From Phaeodactylibacter sp. (GTDB lineage: Bacteria > Bacteroidota > Bacteroidia > Chitinophagales > Saprospiraceae): a stretch of DNA of 46,392 bases. Every line of letters starts with the position of its first letter. The first letter of the stretch is position 1. Under the pieces are notes generated by a model, which saw nothing but the letters and a program-made list of their open reading frames with translations, was not told where the DNA came from and made no database searches. This document shows positions 25,244-34,390 of the stretch, one piece after another. Location: positions 1 through 46,392 of the forward strand of contig JAGFJE010000703.1 of assembly GCA_024103175.1 (NCBI GenBank), read 5' to 3'. The position numbers and the translations under genes were made by a program.

Positions 25244-26122
25244 TTATAAGGCGCTGGTAGGAAATTGGCGGTCTATTTTTTTCACCAGCCCCTGGAGCGT
25301 TTTTCCGGTTCCTCCCACTTCGATGAATTCGGCGACTCCGTCGGCAATCATGTTTTTCATCGTCTGCGTCCAAAGCACAGGAGCTGTCAACTGAGCGATG
25401 AGGTTGGCCTGTATCTGTTTCGGCTCCTTTCTGGGCAAGGCATCTACATTCTGATAAACCGGGCAGGCAGGAACGCTGAAGCGGGCCTTCTCGATAGCGG
25501 CCTGCAGTACCTCCTTGGCCGGCTGCATCAGGGGCGAATGGAACGCCCCGCCAACCTGGAGGACCACAGCGCGGCGGGCGCCGGCTTCCTGCAATTTTTC
25601 TACTGCCCTGGCCACCCCGGCCACGGTTCCGGAAATGACCAATTGCCCCGGGCTGTTATAGTTGGCGGGCACGACCAGTTCGCTGGCCTCACTGCATATT
25701 TTCTCCACCACATCATCATCCAGGCCGAGGATGGCCGCCATGGTGCTGTCTGCCGCTTCACAGGCTTTCTGCATGGCCTGGGCACGGTTGTAGACCAGTT
25801 GCAGGCCCTCTTCGAAGGAAAGGGCGCCGGCAGCCACCAGCGCAGAGAACTCACCCAGGGAGTGGCCGGCAACGGCATCCGGATGGAAGGAATCTCCTGC
25901 CATCCTGGCCCTGGCTATGGAATGGATAAAAATAGCCGGCTGGGTGATGCGAGTCTGTTTGAGGTCTTCAGCAGAACCGTTAAACATGACGTCCGTGATC
26001 CGGAAGCCGAGGATCTCATTGGCCGACTCCATCAGTTCGCGGGCCACCTCCGAACTTTCGTACATGTCCTTTCCCATTCCTTCGAACTGGGACCCCTGGC
26101 CGGGAAAAACATAAGCTTTCAT
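25244..26122 (-). CDS. fabD: Malonyl-CoA:ACP transacylase
   Basis: Loads malonyl groups from CoA onto acyl carrier protein for fatty-acid synthesis. 292 residues. FPGQGSQ is at 6-12, the nucleophile Ser88 is in GHSLG, Arg113 is in YNRAQAM, and catalytic His195 is in GGAFHSPLM; the late EVGGTGKTLQGL motif is also normal. The gene starts 28 bp after folE on the same strand, so a folE-fabD operon is likely. Other fab genes are not in the window. Confidence 0.96.
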   Translation of the reverse strand: MKAYVFPGQGSQFEGMGKDMYESSEVARELMESANEILGFRITDVMFNGSAEDLKQTRITQPAIFIHSIARARMAGDSFHPDAVAGHSLGEFSALVAAGALSFEEGLQLVYNRAQAMQKACEAADSTMAAILGLDDDVVEKICSEASELVVPANYNSPGQLVISGTVAGVARAVEKLQEAGARRAVVLQVGGAFHSPLMQPAKEVLQAAIEKARFSVPACPVYQNVDALPRKEPKQIQANLIAQLTAPVLWTQTMKNMIADGVAEFIEVGGTGKTLQGLVKKIDRQFPTSAL

Positions 26123-26150
26123 GGTCTAAAGTTTGATTTTTCGATAATGG

Positions 26151-26747
26151 TTACAGCAAGTTGGAACCGATGAGGTTGAGAAATTCATTTCGGGTTTCAA
26201 CCCGCTGAAACTCTCCGGTAAAAGCGGAGGTAGTAGTCACCGAGTTTTGTTTTTGCACGCCCCTCATCATCATACACATATGGCGGGCTTCGATAACCAC
26301 CGCCGCTCCCAGCGGGTTGAGCGTATCCTGCAGGCAGCGCAGGATCTGGTCGGTCAGGCGCTCCTGCACCTGAAGGCGCCGGGCGTAGACATCAATGACC
26401 CTCGGTATCTTGCTCAGGCCCACTATATATCCGTTGGGGATATAGGCCACATGGGCCTTGCCGAAAAAAGGCAGCATGTGGTGCTCACAAAGAGAATACA
26501 GCTCAATATCTTTAACCAGCACCATCTCGCTGTAGTCCTCCCGGAACATGGCGGAGCGGAGGATCGCCTCCGCGTCTTGCTCATATCCCTGGGTCAGGAA
26601 CATCATTGCCTTGGCCGCGCGTTCGGGCGTTTTGGCAAGGCCCTCGCGGGTGAGGTCCTCACCAATGGCTTTCAGAACCGATTCGAAGTCTCCCACCAGG
26701 CCGTCCAGCGCTACAGGCTCGAAATTTTCAGAATTCGTTGTTGGCAT
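26151..26747 (-). CDS. folE: GTP cyclohydrolase I (type IA)
   Basis: Converts GTP to 7,8-dihydroneopterin triphosphate, the entry to folate or pterin synthesis. 198 residues. Zinc ligands Cys87 and His90 (CEHHMLPF) and Cys158 ([10 protein letters not shown]) are all present, and the [21 protein letters not shown] block (in parts) is typical. It has a TACTTTTG box upstream with a leader of about 44 nt. It probably leads an operon with fabD. Confidence 0.97.
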   Translation of the reverse strand: MPTTNSENFEPVALDGLVGDFESVLKAIGEDLTREGLAKTPERAAKAMMFLTQGYEQDAEAILRSAMFREDYSEMVLVKDIELYSLCEHHMLPFFGKAHVAYIPNGYIVGLSKIPRVIDVYARRLQVQERLTDQILRCLQDTLNPLGAAVVIEARHMCMMMRGVQKQNSVTTTSAFTGEFQRVETRNEFLNLIGSNLL

Positions 26748-27062
26748 AGATCCTTGTTCTTTAAAGATTCAACTGATACTATCATACCAGCCACAGCGCA
26801 AAAGTACAAAATGTAGTAAACAACTATTTCCCAACATCTCTAACGATCAAATCGGGCTCTATGTCTATTTTTTTTTGTGCGCCGCCATTTAATCCTAAAA
26901 TTCCGCACCGTAAAAAAGCAGCGGGCTACAAAACTGAACGCGCATGAGGCGGTTACTAAGAAAAAAGTGGTGCGGTTCCTGTTCACAAAGCCGATACCGC
27001 TCGCCAAAAGAAGAAAAAATTTAGAATAATTACTATTTTGACCCGGGTATAGTGAATCAGAT
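26748..27062. other. Intergenic region between divergent folE and the first LytS-type kinase
   Basis: 315 bp. The folE promoter lies at 26799-26806. Close to the kinase start there is TTACTATTTTG (about 27036-27046), which resembles but does not match the -7 consensus. No small gene, tRNA or strong hairpin was recognised. Confidence 0.5.
26799..26806 (-). promoter_or_regulatory. -7 box of folE
   Basis: Minus-strand TACTTTTG, an exact match to TAnnTTTG, about 51 bp before the folE ATG. No -33 element at the standard spacing. Confidence 0.55.
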
Positions 27063-28118
27063 ATGGATACAATAGCCCAGAAAACTCCGGCCGGCAGGGT
27101 TAACGCCTTGATCAGCAGAAGAGGGGCCTATCACCTTTTATTCTGGCTGATATTATTGCTGCTGCTGACCCTGATAGAGGGCACAGAACAGGGCTTTCTT
27201 TTTACGTTGAGCAATGAGCTGATCAATATTTTTTTCTACGGGCTTATCGTCTACTTCAACTTGTTCTACCTGATCCCGAATTACCTGACCAAAAAACGGT
27301 TTCTGACCTACTGCGGCCTGCTCATCGTGGCCTCCCTCATCATTACCCCGCTCAAAGTGCTGGCCTTTTATTTCAAATTTACCGGCTACCCCCAGGCACA
27401 GGCGGACCTGCTCAACAATATGAACTGGTATTTTCTGGTCACCTTTTTCATCGCCGGTTCTTCCACCATTTACAAGATCATTGCCGACTGGGCGCGCCAC
27501 CTGCGGGAAAAACAGGAATTGCAGACCCAGACCATGCAATCGGAACTGCGCTTTCTCAAATCGCAGATCAACCCGCACTTTTTGTTCAATACACTGAACA
27601 ACCTCTATGCCCTGACCCTGAAGAAATCCGACAAGGCCCCGGAGATCGTCATAAAGCTGTCGGAGATGATGCGCTACATGCTTTACGAGTGCAACGAAAA
27701 GCAGGTGCTGTTAAGCAAGGAGGTACATTATATCCGCAATTACCTGGACCTCGAGCGGCTGCGGCAGGGAAAGAAGGTAGAGATCACCTTTGAGGTGGAA
27801 GGAGAAATTGCGGACCAGAAGATCGCCCCGCTGATGTTCATTCCTTTTTTGGAGAACAGCTTCAAACACGGCCTGAGCAACCAGATCTCCACCGGCTTTG
27901 TAAACATTAGGCTGGCTGTAAAAGATTATAAGATCCACTTTTTTATCGAGAACAGTAAACCGGACACACCGCCCAAACAAGACAGCCGCCGCAGCGGAGG
28001 CATCGGCCTGGTCAATATCCACCGGCGCCTGAACCTGCTCTATCCGAATCAATACGAACTGGAGATCGAGGATTCACCAAGATCCTACGCTGTAAACCTT
28101 AAATTAGATTTGGCATAA
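27063..28118 (+). CDS. LytS-type sensor histidine kinase (His_kinase PF06580 class), pair 1
   Basis: 351 residues. Four hydrophobic segments (about 22-40, 47-70, 80-102, 122-140) form the membrane part, with no extracytoplasmic sensor domain visible. A short coiled linker leads to the phosphoacceptor motif QINPHFLFNTLNN with His172. The ATPase domain has the N box FLENSFKHGL and the G box GGIGLVNIHRRL. It stands 18 bp before a LytTR regulator and forms an operon with it and a fructosamine kinase. The stimulus is unknown. Confidence 0.9.
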   Translation: MDTIAQKTPAGRVNALISRRGAYHLLFWLILLLLLTLIEGTEQGFLFTLSNELINIFFYGLIVYFNLFYLIPNYLTKKRFLTYCGLLIVASLIITPLKVLAFYFKFTGYPQAQADLLNNMNWYFLVTFFIAGSSTIYKIIADWARHLREKQELQTQTMQSELRFLKSQINPHFLFNTLNNLYALTLKKSDKAPEIVIKLSEMMRYMLYECNEKQVLLSKEVHYIRNYLDLERLRQGKKVEITFEVEGEIADQKIAPLMFIPFLENSFKHGLSNQISTGFVNIRLAVKDYKIHFFIENSKPDTPPKQDSRRSGGIGLVNIHRRLNLLYPNQYELEIEDSPRSYAVNLKLDLA

Positions 28119-28136
28119 AATTTTAAACCAAAGTTC

Positions 28137-28868
28137 ATGATTAACGTAATCATCGTTGATGACGAGCCCCTGGCCCAGGATGTTCTGGAAACTTACATTG
28201 AAAAGTTACCTGAGCTCAACCTCGTCGAGAAATGCGGCAACGCATTGGAGGCCAACGAGGCATTGAAAAACCACAAGATAGACCTCATGTTCCTGGACAT
28301 ACAGATGCCCCAGTTGACCGGGATCGACTTCCTGAAGACCCTTAGCCACCCCCCATTGGTAATTTTCACCACCGCCTACCCGAATTACGCTATTGAAGGG
28401 TTCGAACTCAATGCGCTGGACTACCTTCTCAAGCCGATCTCCCTGGAGCGGTTCATGAAGGCCGTCAACAAAGCCATGGAACAGCTCGAACTGCAAGGCA
28501 GAGGCGGCAGTGGCGCAGCCGGCGAGGAAGAAGAAGAGCCTGATTTTATCTTCGTCAAAGCAGATAAGAAACTGGTGAAGATCAATTATGCCGATATCAT
28601 CTATATCGAAGGGCTGAAAGATTACGTCATCATCCGAATGGATAACAGCCGGGTGATCACCCTGCAGACCATGAAAAGCCTGGAGGAGAAACTACCACAA
28701 AATATCTTCAAGCGCATCCACCGGTCTTACATCGTAAATGTTGATAAGATAGAGGCCGTCGTCGGAAACATGGTGGAGGTCGTTGAAAAGAACCAGGCCA
28801 AACACCTGCCCATCGGCAAGAATTACCGGGACGAACTGCTGGAGATTATCAACAAAAACCGTTTATAA
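28137..28868 (+). CDS. LytTR response regulator, pair 1
   Basis: 243 residues. Receiver domain with acidic pocket DDEP, phosphorylated Asp54 in LMFLDIQMP, and the switch Lys in YLLKPIS. After a Gly/Glu-rich linker (about 122-137) comes a LytTR DNA-binding domain (FVKADKKLVKINYADIIYIE..., KRIHRSYIVNVDKIEA). It probably regulates its own operon and others. Its stop is 2 bp before the GTG of the next gene. Confidence 0.93.
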   Translation: MINVIIVDDEPLAQDVLETYIEKLPELNLVEKCGNALEANEALKNHKIDLMFLDIQMPQLTGIDFLKTLSHPPLVIFTTAYPNYAIEGFELNALDYLLKPISLERFMKAVNKAMEQLELQGRGGSGAAGEEEEEPDFIFVKADKKLVKINYADIIYIEGLKDYVIIRMDNSRVITLQTMKSLEEKLPQNIFKRIHRSYIVNVDKIEAVVGNMVEVVEKNQAKHLPIGKNYRDELLEIINKNRL

Positions 28869-28870
28869 TT

Positions 28871-29734
28871 GTGTTGCCCAAAGCTGTCAAAGCTGCCTGC
28901 GAAGAAAAACTCGGGCTGCCCGTCATCCGCGCCTCCTTCATCGGAGGAGGAGACATCAACGAAGCCCGCCTGCTGGAAACCGGGCAGGGCCCTTTTTTCC
29001 TGAAGCTGAACGCCGGGCCCGGGGCTATCCGCATGTTTGAAAAGGAGGAAGCAGGCCTTGGGCTTCTTAGAGAAAGCAATGCCATCCGGGTTCCGGAATC
29101 CCTTGGCGCCGGGCAGGCGGAAAATTACGCCTTCCTGATATTGGAATACATTGAAGAAGCTGGCCGAAACCGGCTATTCTGGGAGAACTTCGGGCAGGCG
29201 CTCGCTCGGTTGCACCAAAAAACGGGCCGCCAGTTCGGGCTGAACCACAGCAATTACATCGGCAGCCTGCCTCAATCCAACCACCGGCACGACAGCTGGA
29301 GCGAATTCTACGTCCTTGAAAGGCTGGAGCCTCAGGCCCATATGGCCATAACGGTCAACGGGCTGTGGGCGGGCGCCAGGCAGGATTTCGATAAATTGTA
29401 TAAGCGCATTGAGGAGATATGCCCGGAGGAGCCCCCGGCTTTGACCCATGGCGACCTCTGGAGCGGCAATTTCCTTTCCGCTCCCGGGGCCATTCCCGTC
29501 CTGATCGATCCGGCGGTAAGCTATGCTCATCGGGAAATGGACCTGGCTATGTCTCAGCTCTTCGGTGGGTTCTCTCCCGATTTTTACAGGTCGTATCAGG
29601 AAACGCACCCTACTCAGCCAGGGTTGGAGGAAAGGATTGACATCTACCAGCTCTATTACCTGCTGGTACATGTCAATCTCTTTGGCAGAGGTTATGCACG
29701 GAGCGTTCAGAAAATAGTGGAAAGGTACGCCTGA
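28871..29734 (+). CDS. Fructosamine/ketosamine-3-kinase family protein
   Basis: 287 residues from a GTG 2 bp after the LytTR stop, so translation is coupled. An aminoglycoside-phosphotransferase-like fold: GGGDINEARLL glycine-rich start, FFLKLN with the ATP Lys, catalytic HGDLWSGN and metal-binding IDPAVSYAHREMDLAMS. The family phosphorylates ketoamines on glycated proteins and so drives their repair. No membrane or signal segment. Co-transcription with a two-component pair is unusual for this family and may be chance gene packing. Confidence 0.9.
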   Translation: MLPKAVKAACEEKLGLPVIRASFIGGGDINEARLLETGQGPFFLKLNAGPGAIRMFEKEEAGLGLLRESNAIRVPESLGAGQAENYAFLILEYIEEAGRNRLFWENFGQALARLHQKTGRQFGLNHSNYIGSLPQSNHRHDSWSEFYVLERLEPQAHMAITVNGLWAGARQDFDKLYKRIEEICPEEPPALTHGDLWSGNFLSAPGAIPVLIDPAVSYAHREMDLAMSQLFGGFSPDFYRSYQETHPTQPGLEERIDIYQLYYLLVHVNLFGRGYARSVQKIVERYA

Positions 29735-29773
29735 AAAGTAAGCGCCGGCTGCCTTTACCGTAAGCCAAAGGCT

Positions 29774-30880
29774 TTATTTTCCATAAGACGACCCGGCCCT
29801 GCCACTTTCTTCAGCCGGCTGCGGCTGTTGCCGGATCGCTTCCTGCAGGGAAGGTTCTATGGGCTGCTTCCCCTCCAGGATCGCTTCTACGTCCAGGAAA
29901 AAGGTATCCAGATAATCGATGATCTCCCTTCGGCTATTCCCGCTCAATTCTCTGAATCGCCTTACCTCGTCGATCAGGCTTTCCTTCTTTGACATAAAAT
30001 ACTGCAATGTCCGCAGGAACAGCTCCTGGTCGGCTTCCATACCCTGAAAGACGCGCTGCCGGATGGTAAGCTGGCCTATTTCCGAATTCGGTATGGCATA
30101 AGGTGCATTTACCATGCCGGCAAAGTCAAAGTCGTAAGGCACCGGAATAACGGGGCCGCCATCGTAAGGCTTCACCATTTTCAGGTTTCGCATCATGTTG
30201 AGGTTCCAGTCGGAGTTCCCGATCATATACTGAAAGACAGCCATCAGGTTTTCACTTTCCTGGGCCACGGTAGCCGGCCCAAGGCCCCGGCAGTCTTCAC
30301 ATTCCTCCCCGCCCAGGCGCTGGGCCATTTCATCGGTATCTTCAATGATGAAACCGTAGCGTTTGATCTTGCCGAGGCTGCCTTTACTGTCAATGTAAGT
30401 GACCTTAGCCAGCTGTACCCGGTAACTCTGGCCGGTAAGCTCGTTGAAAAGCTTGTAGGCCAGGTATTCCTTCATCACATGCTCCTTACTGTCATTCTTG
30501 TCGTCGATGCAGTGGCTCACCAGCTTGAGCTTGTCGTATTCGGGGATATAACCTTTCTCTTCCAGGGCGCCTTTTGAAAAGTTGAGCATCAGGGGTGGGA
30601 AATTACACACTCTTCGGCGAAATTTGCCCCGCGGTTTCACCTTTATCTCCTGGGTGAATTCCCGCCCTTCCCTGTCTTCAAAAGTGAACTTAGCCGGGAG
30701 GTAATCTTCCGTTCGCCGGTTTTCGATAAGTTCCGTGAGGTCTGTTTCGAGGGTGAACTCAAGAATACCGTCTTGGAGAAAATGATCGAAGATGGTCCCG
30801 GTAGGTTGTTTTGGAACAGCGAAAATGGTAGTGGTTGCAGCCAAAATGACTGCCAGGGTTTTTAAAGTTCGGGTGATCAT
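29774..30880 (-). CDS. Secreted CotH-kinase-like protein (tentative)
   Basis: 368 residues. A signal peptide (about 1-21) directs export. The order of motifs recalls the CotH atypical protein kinases: KPRGKFRRR near 82, YDKLKLVSHC near 113, EYLAYKLFNELTG with the helix that holds the Glu, FIIEDTDEMAQRLG, GNSDWNLNM as catalytic-loop equivalent, and PVPYDFDFAG as metal-binding equivalent. A CEDC pair sits in an insertion near 197. The match is by motif order only and should be treated as tentative. Other Bacteroidota carry similar proteins of unknown role. It is divergent from the alkaline phosphatase gene. Confidence 0.55.
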   Translation of the reverse strand: MITRTLKTLAVILAATTTIFAVPKQPTGTIFDHFLQDGILEFTLETDLTELIENRRTEDYLPAKFTFEDREGREFTQEIKVKPRGKFRRRVCNFPPLMLNFSKGALEEKGYIPEYDKLKLVSHCIDDKNDSKEHVMKEYLAYKLFNELTGQSYRVQLAKVTYIDSKGSLGKIKRYGFIIEDTDEMAQRLGGEECEDCRGLGPATVAQESENLMAVFQYMIGNSDWNLNMMRNLKMVKPYDGGPVIPVPYDFDFAGMVNAPYAIPNSEIGQLTIRQRVFQGMEADQELFLRTLQYFMSKKESLIDEVRRFRELSGNSRREIIDYLDTFFLDVEAILEGKQPIEPSLQEAIRQQPQPAEESGRAGSSYGK

Positions 30881-30928
30881 GGCTTAAATAATTTATCTTA
30901 CCAAAAAATAATAATTGCCATTTGATTA

Positions 30929-30936
30929 CAAATCTA
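30929..30936 (-). promoter_or_regulatory. -7 box of the CotH-like gene
   Basis: Minus-strand TAGATTTG, an exact match to TAnnTTTG, 48 bp before the ATG, in an AT-rich region shared with the divergent phosphatase promoter. Confidence 0.5.
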
Positions 30937-31005
30937 TGCTGAAACCAAATAAAATTCCAGTTTTTCGAGATTAATTTTATGTTAAAAAAATTAAATTTTA
31001 AACAA

Positions 31006-31013
31006 TAGTTTTG
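31006..31013 (+). promoter_or_regulatory. -7 box of the alkaline phosphatase gene
   Basis: TAGTTTTG, an exact match to TAnnTTTG, gives a leader of about 70 nt before the ATG at 31093. Confidence 0.5.
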
Positions 31014-31092
31014 TCTGTAAATTTATTTTATGATAGGTGGAAATTGTGTAATATCCACGCTCTAAACGAAGTGCCCACAAAATATCAGAAAC

Positions 31093-32226
31093 ATGCCCTA
31101 TCGACCATTGTCGGGAATCCTCTTTCTGTTCCTCCTTCTGCAGGGCTGTAAAGCGCCGGAAACAGCCGTAAGCCTACCGGAGGGAGAGGTCCGGGCAGCT
31201 AAAAACGTTATATTACTGATTGGAGACGGCCTGGGTGTTCCGCAGGTCTCGGCAGCCCTGTACAGTAATAATAACAAACTCAACCTGGAGCAGTTCCCTG
31301 TGGTCGGTTTTCATAAGCCTTATTCTGCCAGCGACCTCATCACCGATTCCGCCGCCGGCGCCACGGCGTTTGCCTGTGGGGTTAAAACCTATAACGGCGC
31401 CATTGGCATGGGCAAGGATACGGTGCCCTGTTTCACGATTGTGGAAGAACTGGAATCCCTTGGTTTTGCCACCGGGCTCATTGCTTCCTCCACCATAGTG
31501 CACGCCACGCCGGCCGCCTTCATCGCTCACCAGCCTATACGGGTATTCTACGAGGCCATTGCGGCTGATATGCTCAAAGTTGACGTCGACCTGCTGATCG
31601 GAGGCGGAAAGCGATACTTTGACCGGAGAGAAGAAGACAGCCGAGACCTGTACGAAGAGTTCCGGAAGAAAGGGTACTTAGTCTCGGATTATTACCGGGA
31701 AGATTTCCGCCAGGTCAACCCGACGGCCAAACGCCCATTTGTTTACTTCACTGCCGACAAACACCCGCTGACCCACGCCGCCGGCAGGGAATATCTGCCA
31801 GACGCCACCAATTTTGCGCTCTACTTCCTGGAGCGCCGGAGCGATAAAGGGTTCTTTCTTATGGTCGAAGGTTCCCAGATTGACTGGGGGGGGCACTCCA
31901 ATGACGGGGGGCTTCTTGTTGAAGAGACTATAGATTTTGACCGGGCCGTAGGAGAAGCGCTCCGGTTTGCCAAAAAGAATGGGGAGACCCTCGTCCTGGT
32001 TACCGGAGACCATGAAAGCGGCGGGCTGGCCCTCAACCCCGGCTCTGAGATGAACAAACTTCAACTGGCCTTTACTACCAATGGCCACACCGCGGCCATG
32101 ATCCCTGTTTTTGCTTATGGCCCCTCGGCAGAGCTGTTCTCCGGTATCTACGAAAATACCGAGATATACTATAAAATGAGAAGAGTACTGGGCATCAATG
32201 ACCAAACCACCTCTTCCTCAAAATGA
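31093..32226 (+). CDS. PhoA-family alkaline phosphatase, predicted lipoprotein
   Basis: 377 residues. A signal peptide ends at the lipobox LQGC with Cys19. Active-site features: metal Asp45 in IGDGLG, nucleophile Ser86 in TDSAAGATA, EGSQIDWGGHSND, TGDHESGG and NGHTAAMIPVFAYGP, covering the two zinc and one magnesium ligand sets. It hydrolyses phosphomonoesters outside the cytoplasm, probably anchored to a membrane. It is shorter than E. coli PhoA (about 450 residues). No Pho box could be judged. Confidence 0.93.
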   Translation: MPYRPLSGILFLFLLLQGCKAPETAVSLPEGEVRAAKNVILLIGDGLGVPQVSAALYSNNNKLNLEQFPVVGFHKPYSASDLITDSAAGATAFACGVKTYNGAIGMGKDTVPCFTIVEELESLGFATGLIASSTIVHATPAAFIAHQPIRVFYEAIAADMLKVDVDLLIGGGKRYFDRREEDSRDLYEEFRKKGYLVSDYYREDFRQVNPTAKRPFVYFTADKHPLTHAAGREYLPDATNFALYFLERRSDKGFFLMVEGSQIDWGGHSNDGGLLVEETIDFDRAVGEALRFAKKNGETLVLVTGDHESGGLALNPGSEMNKLQLAFTTNGHTAAMIPVFAYGPSAELFSGIYENTEIYYKMRRVLGINDQTTSSSK

Positions 32227-32398
32227 ACCTGTTGTATTCCTCTTCAATTATTCACGCCTGGAATAAACCAGCTATGCAGAATGGCGTTATATTGTTGATT
32301 GCCGAAAAATTGGGTTTCTGATAGATATTTACGTTTCGTATCGGCATTTATTTTTTTCTGGCGCCTTTTCTTAAAATAATATTCTAAAAAACAGAGCA

Positions 32399-33544
32399 AT
32401 GAGTGTAGAGACGGTTAACAACCTCCAATTGATAAAAGAATCAGCCCGGGATTTTGCCGAGAACCACATCCGCCCTCACGTCATGGAATGGGATGAAAGC
32501 CAGCATTTTCCGGTTGAACTGTTCCACCAGATGGGCCAGTTCGGCTTTCTGGGCGTCCTCGTGCCGGAACAATATCATGGCGCGGGCCTCGGCTACCAGG
32601 AATACATCACCGTTATTGAAGAAATAAGCAAAGTATGCGGGTCGATAGGGCTGTCCGTTGCCGCCCACAATTCCTTGTGCACCAACCACATTCTCCTCTT
32701 TGGAAATGAAGAACAAAAAGAAAAATACCTGCCCAAACTGGCCACCGGCGAATGGATCGGCGCCTGGGGCCTGACCGAACCCAATACAGGCAGCGATGCC
32801 GGCAGAATGAAAACCGTAGCGGAAAAAGATGGCGACTACTACATCATCAACGGGGCAAAGAACTTCATCACCCACGGCAAATCTGGCCAGGTGGCCGTGG
32901 TCGTCGTCCGGACCGGGGAATTACTGGACAGCCGTGGCATGACCGCCTTCATTATTGAAAAAGGAACTCCCGGTTTTTCCGCCGGCAAGAAGGAAAACAA
33001 ACTGGGAATGCGTGCTTCCGAAACCACGGAACTCATCTTTCACGATTGCCGCGTGCATAAGAGCCAGATCCTGGGAGCGGTTGGAGAAGGCTTCATTCAG
33101 TCCATGCAGGTGCTGGATGGCGGGCGCATCTCCATCGCGGCTCTGTCCCTGGGCATCGCCAAAGGGGCATACGAAGCCTCCGTACAATACGCCCAGGAAC
33201 GGCATCAGTTCGGCAAGCCGATCTCCAGCTTCCAGGCCATCGGATTTAAACTTGCCGATATGGCTACGAAGATACAGGCCTCTGAACTGCTTACCCGCAA
33301 AGCCGGCCGTATGAAGGACCAGGGGCTCAAGACCACCAAGATCTCCTCCATGGCTAAATACTACGCCTCGGAAGCGGCCGTACAGATCGCCAATGATGCC
33401 GTTCAGATATTCGGCGGATACGGGTACACCAAGGAATACGCCGTTGAGAAATACTACCGGGACGCCAAACTATGCACCATAGGAGAAGGAACCTCGGAGA
33501 TCCAGAAGCTCGTCATTTCCCGGGAGATCCTCAAAGGGGAATAA
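32399..33544 (+). CDS. Short/medium-chain-type acyl-CoA dehydrogenase
   Basis: 381 residues; FAD-dependent alpha,beta-oxidation of acyl-CoA with electrons passed to ETF. WGLTEPNTGSDAG and the FITHGKSG region mark the FAD-binding beta-domain; QIFGGYGYTKEYAVEKYYRDAK and GEGTSEIQ lie in the C-terminal helical domain, where the catalytic Glu is at about 363. Substrate chain length cannot be assigned from sequence. The gene is alone; the upstream 172 bp hold TTG-N17-TACGTTTC (about 32310-32337) as a weak promoter candidate. An inverted repeat follows its stop. Confidence 0.94.
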   Translation: MSVETVNNLQLIKESARDFAENHIRPHVMEWDESQHFPVELFHQMGQFGFLGVLVPEQYHGAGLGYQEYITVIEEISKVCGSIGLSVAAHNSLCTNHILLFGNEEQKEKYLPKLATGEWIGAWGLTEPNTGSDAGRMKTVAEKDGDYYIINGAKNFITHGKSGQVAVVVVRTGELLDSRGMTAFIIEKGTPGFSAGKKENKLGMRASETTELIFHDCRVHKSQILGAVGEGFIQSMQVLDGGRISIAALSLGIAKGAYEASVQYAQERHQFGKPISSFQAIGFKLADMATKIQASELLTRKAGRMKDQGLKTTKISSMAKYYASEAAVQIANDAVQIFGGYGYTKEYAVEKYYRDAKLCTIGEGTSEIQKLVISREILKGE

Positions 33545-33551
33545 GGCGGTT

Positions 33552-33603
33552 GCCGGTTGTTCGCCAGAGGCTGGCAGCAATCAATGGCCAACGAACAACC
33601 GGC
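33552..33603. repeat. 12-bp perfect inverted repeat between convergent acyl-CoA dehydrogenase and LytTR genes
   Basis: GCCGGTTGTTCG (33552-33563) pairs perfectly with 33592-33603, starting 8 bp after the stop. Its arm, with the flanking GGTT, shares GGTTGCCGGTTGTTCG with the repeat after aroC. No T-run. Confidence 0.8.
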
Positions 33604-33610
33604 GCCGCAC

Positions 33611-34375
33611 TCACTGATCCATCCATTCTTTAAAGCCCTTCACCCGGTCTCTGCTAACCAGCACTTTCTCTCTGGCCTGTAGCCCATACAGGCGCAACCT
33701 GAGCCGGCTGTTGGAATAAATAATGGCTTCTTCCACCGCATCGAATGCGACGATATATTTCCGGTTCACCCGAAAGAAACGGCCGGGGTCCAGCATCTCT
33801 TCCAGCTGCTCCAGGGTGTACTCCAGGGCATGCTTTTTGCCATTGCGGTGTTGAGCCCAGACCACCTTGTGTTCGCTGAAGAAAAACAGGATGTCCTCCG
33901 TTTTCACCGAAAAGAACTGGTGGTTGGCCCGGATGATGAACCGCGACTTGTACTGCCGGGCCATCATCTGAAAAGCCCGCTGGATCTGGCCCAGTTCCTG
34001 ATCCGGCAGGCTCAACGCCTTTTTCATGGCCCGGTAATTCCTAAATGCCCCTGTCAGGCCCTCCAGGCTGATCGGTTTCAGCAGGTAATCGATGCTGTTG
34101 GCCTTGAATGCCTGCAGGGCATACTGGTCAAAAGCGGTGGTAAAGATGACGGGGCAGCCCACTTCGCACTTTTCCAATACCTGAAAGCTGCGGCCATCGG
34201 CCAGCTGGATGTCAAAAAAGGCCAGGCTGGGCGCCGGGTTGTTGCGGAACCACTCCACCGCATCTTCCACCGAATCGAGCGTCGCCAATACCTCGATGCT
34301 ATCATCGTATTGACGGATCAGGTTTGACAAGCGTTCCGCCGCCAATTCTTCATCTTCCAGGATCACAACTGTCAT
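33611..34375 (-). CDS. LytTR response regulator, pair 2
   Basis: 254 residues. Receiver domain with EDEE acidic pocket, phosphorylated Asp55 in LAFFDIQLADG, and YLLKPIS. LytTR DNA-binding domain at about 140-254 (FIIRANHQFFSVKTEDILFF..., RFFRVNRKYIVAFDAVEEA). Last gene of the operon that begins with the TonB receptor; 15 bp follow the kinase stop. It probably controls expression of the receptor operon. Confidence 0.93.
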   Translation of the reverse strand: MTVVILEDEELAAERLSNLIRQYDDSIEVLATLDSVEDAVEWFRNNPAPSLAFFDIQLADGRSFQVLEKCEVGCPVIFTTAFDQYALQAFKANSIDYLLKPISLEGLTGAFRNYRAMKKALSLPDQELGQIQRAFQMMARQYKSRFIIRANHQFFSVKTEDILFFFSEHKVVWAQHRNGKKHALEYTLEQLEEMLDPGRFFRVNRKYIVAFDAVEEAIIYSNSRLRLRLYGLQAREKVLVSRDRVKGFKEWMDQ

Positions 34376-34390
34376 ACATCCATTTTTTTC

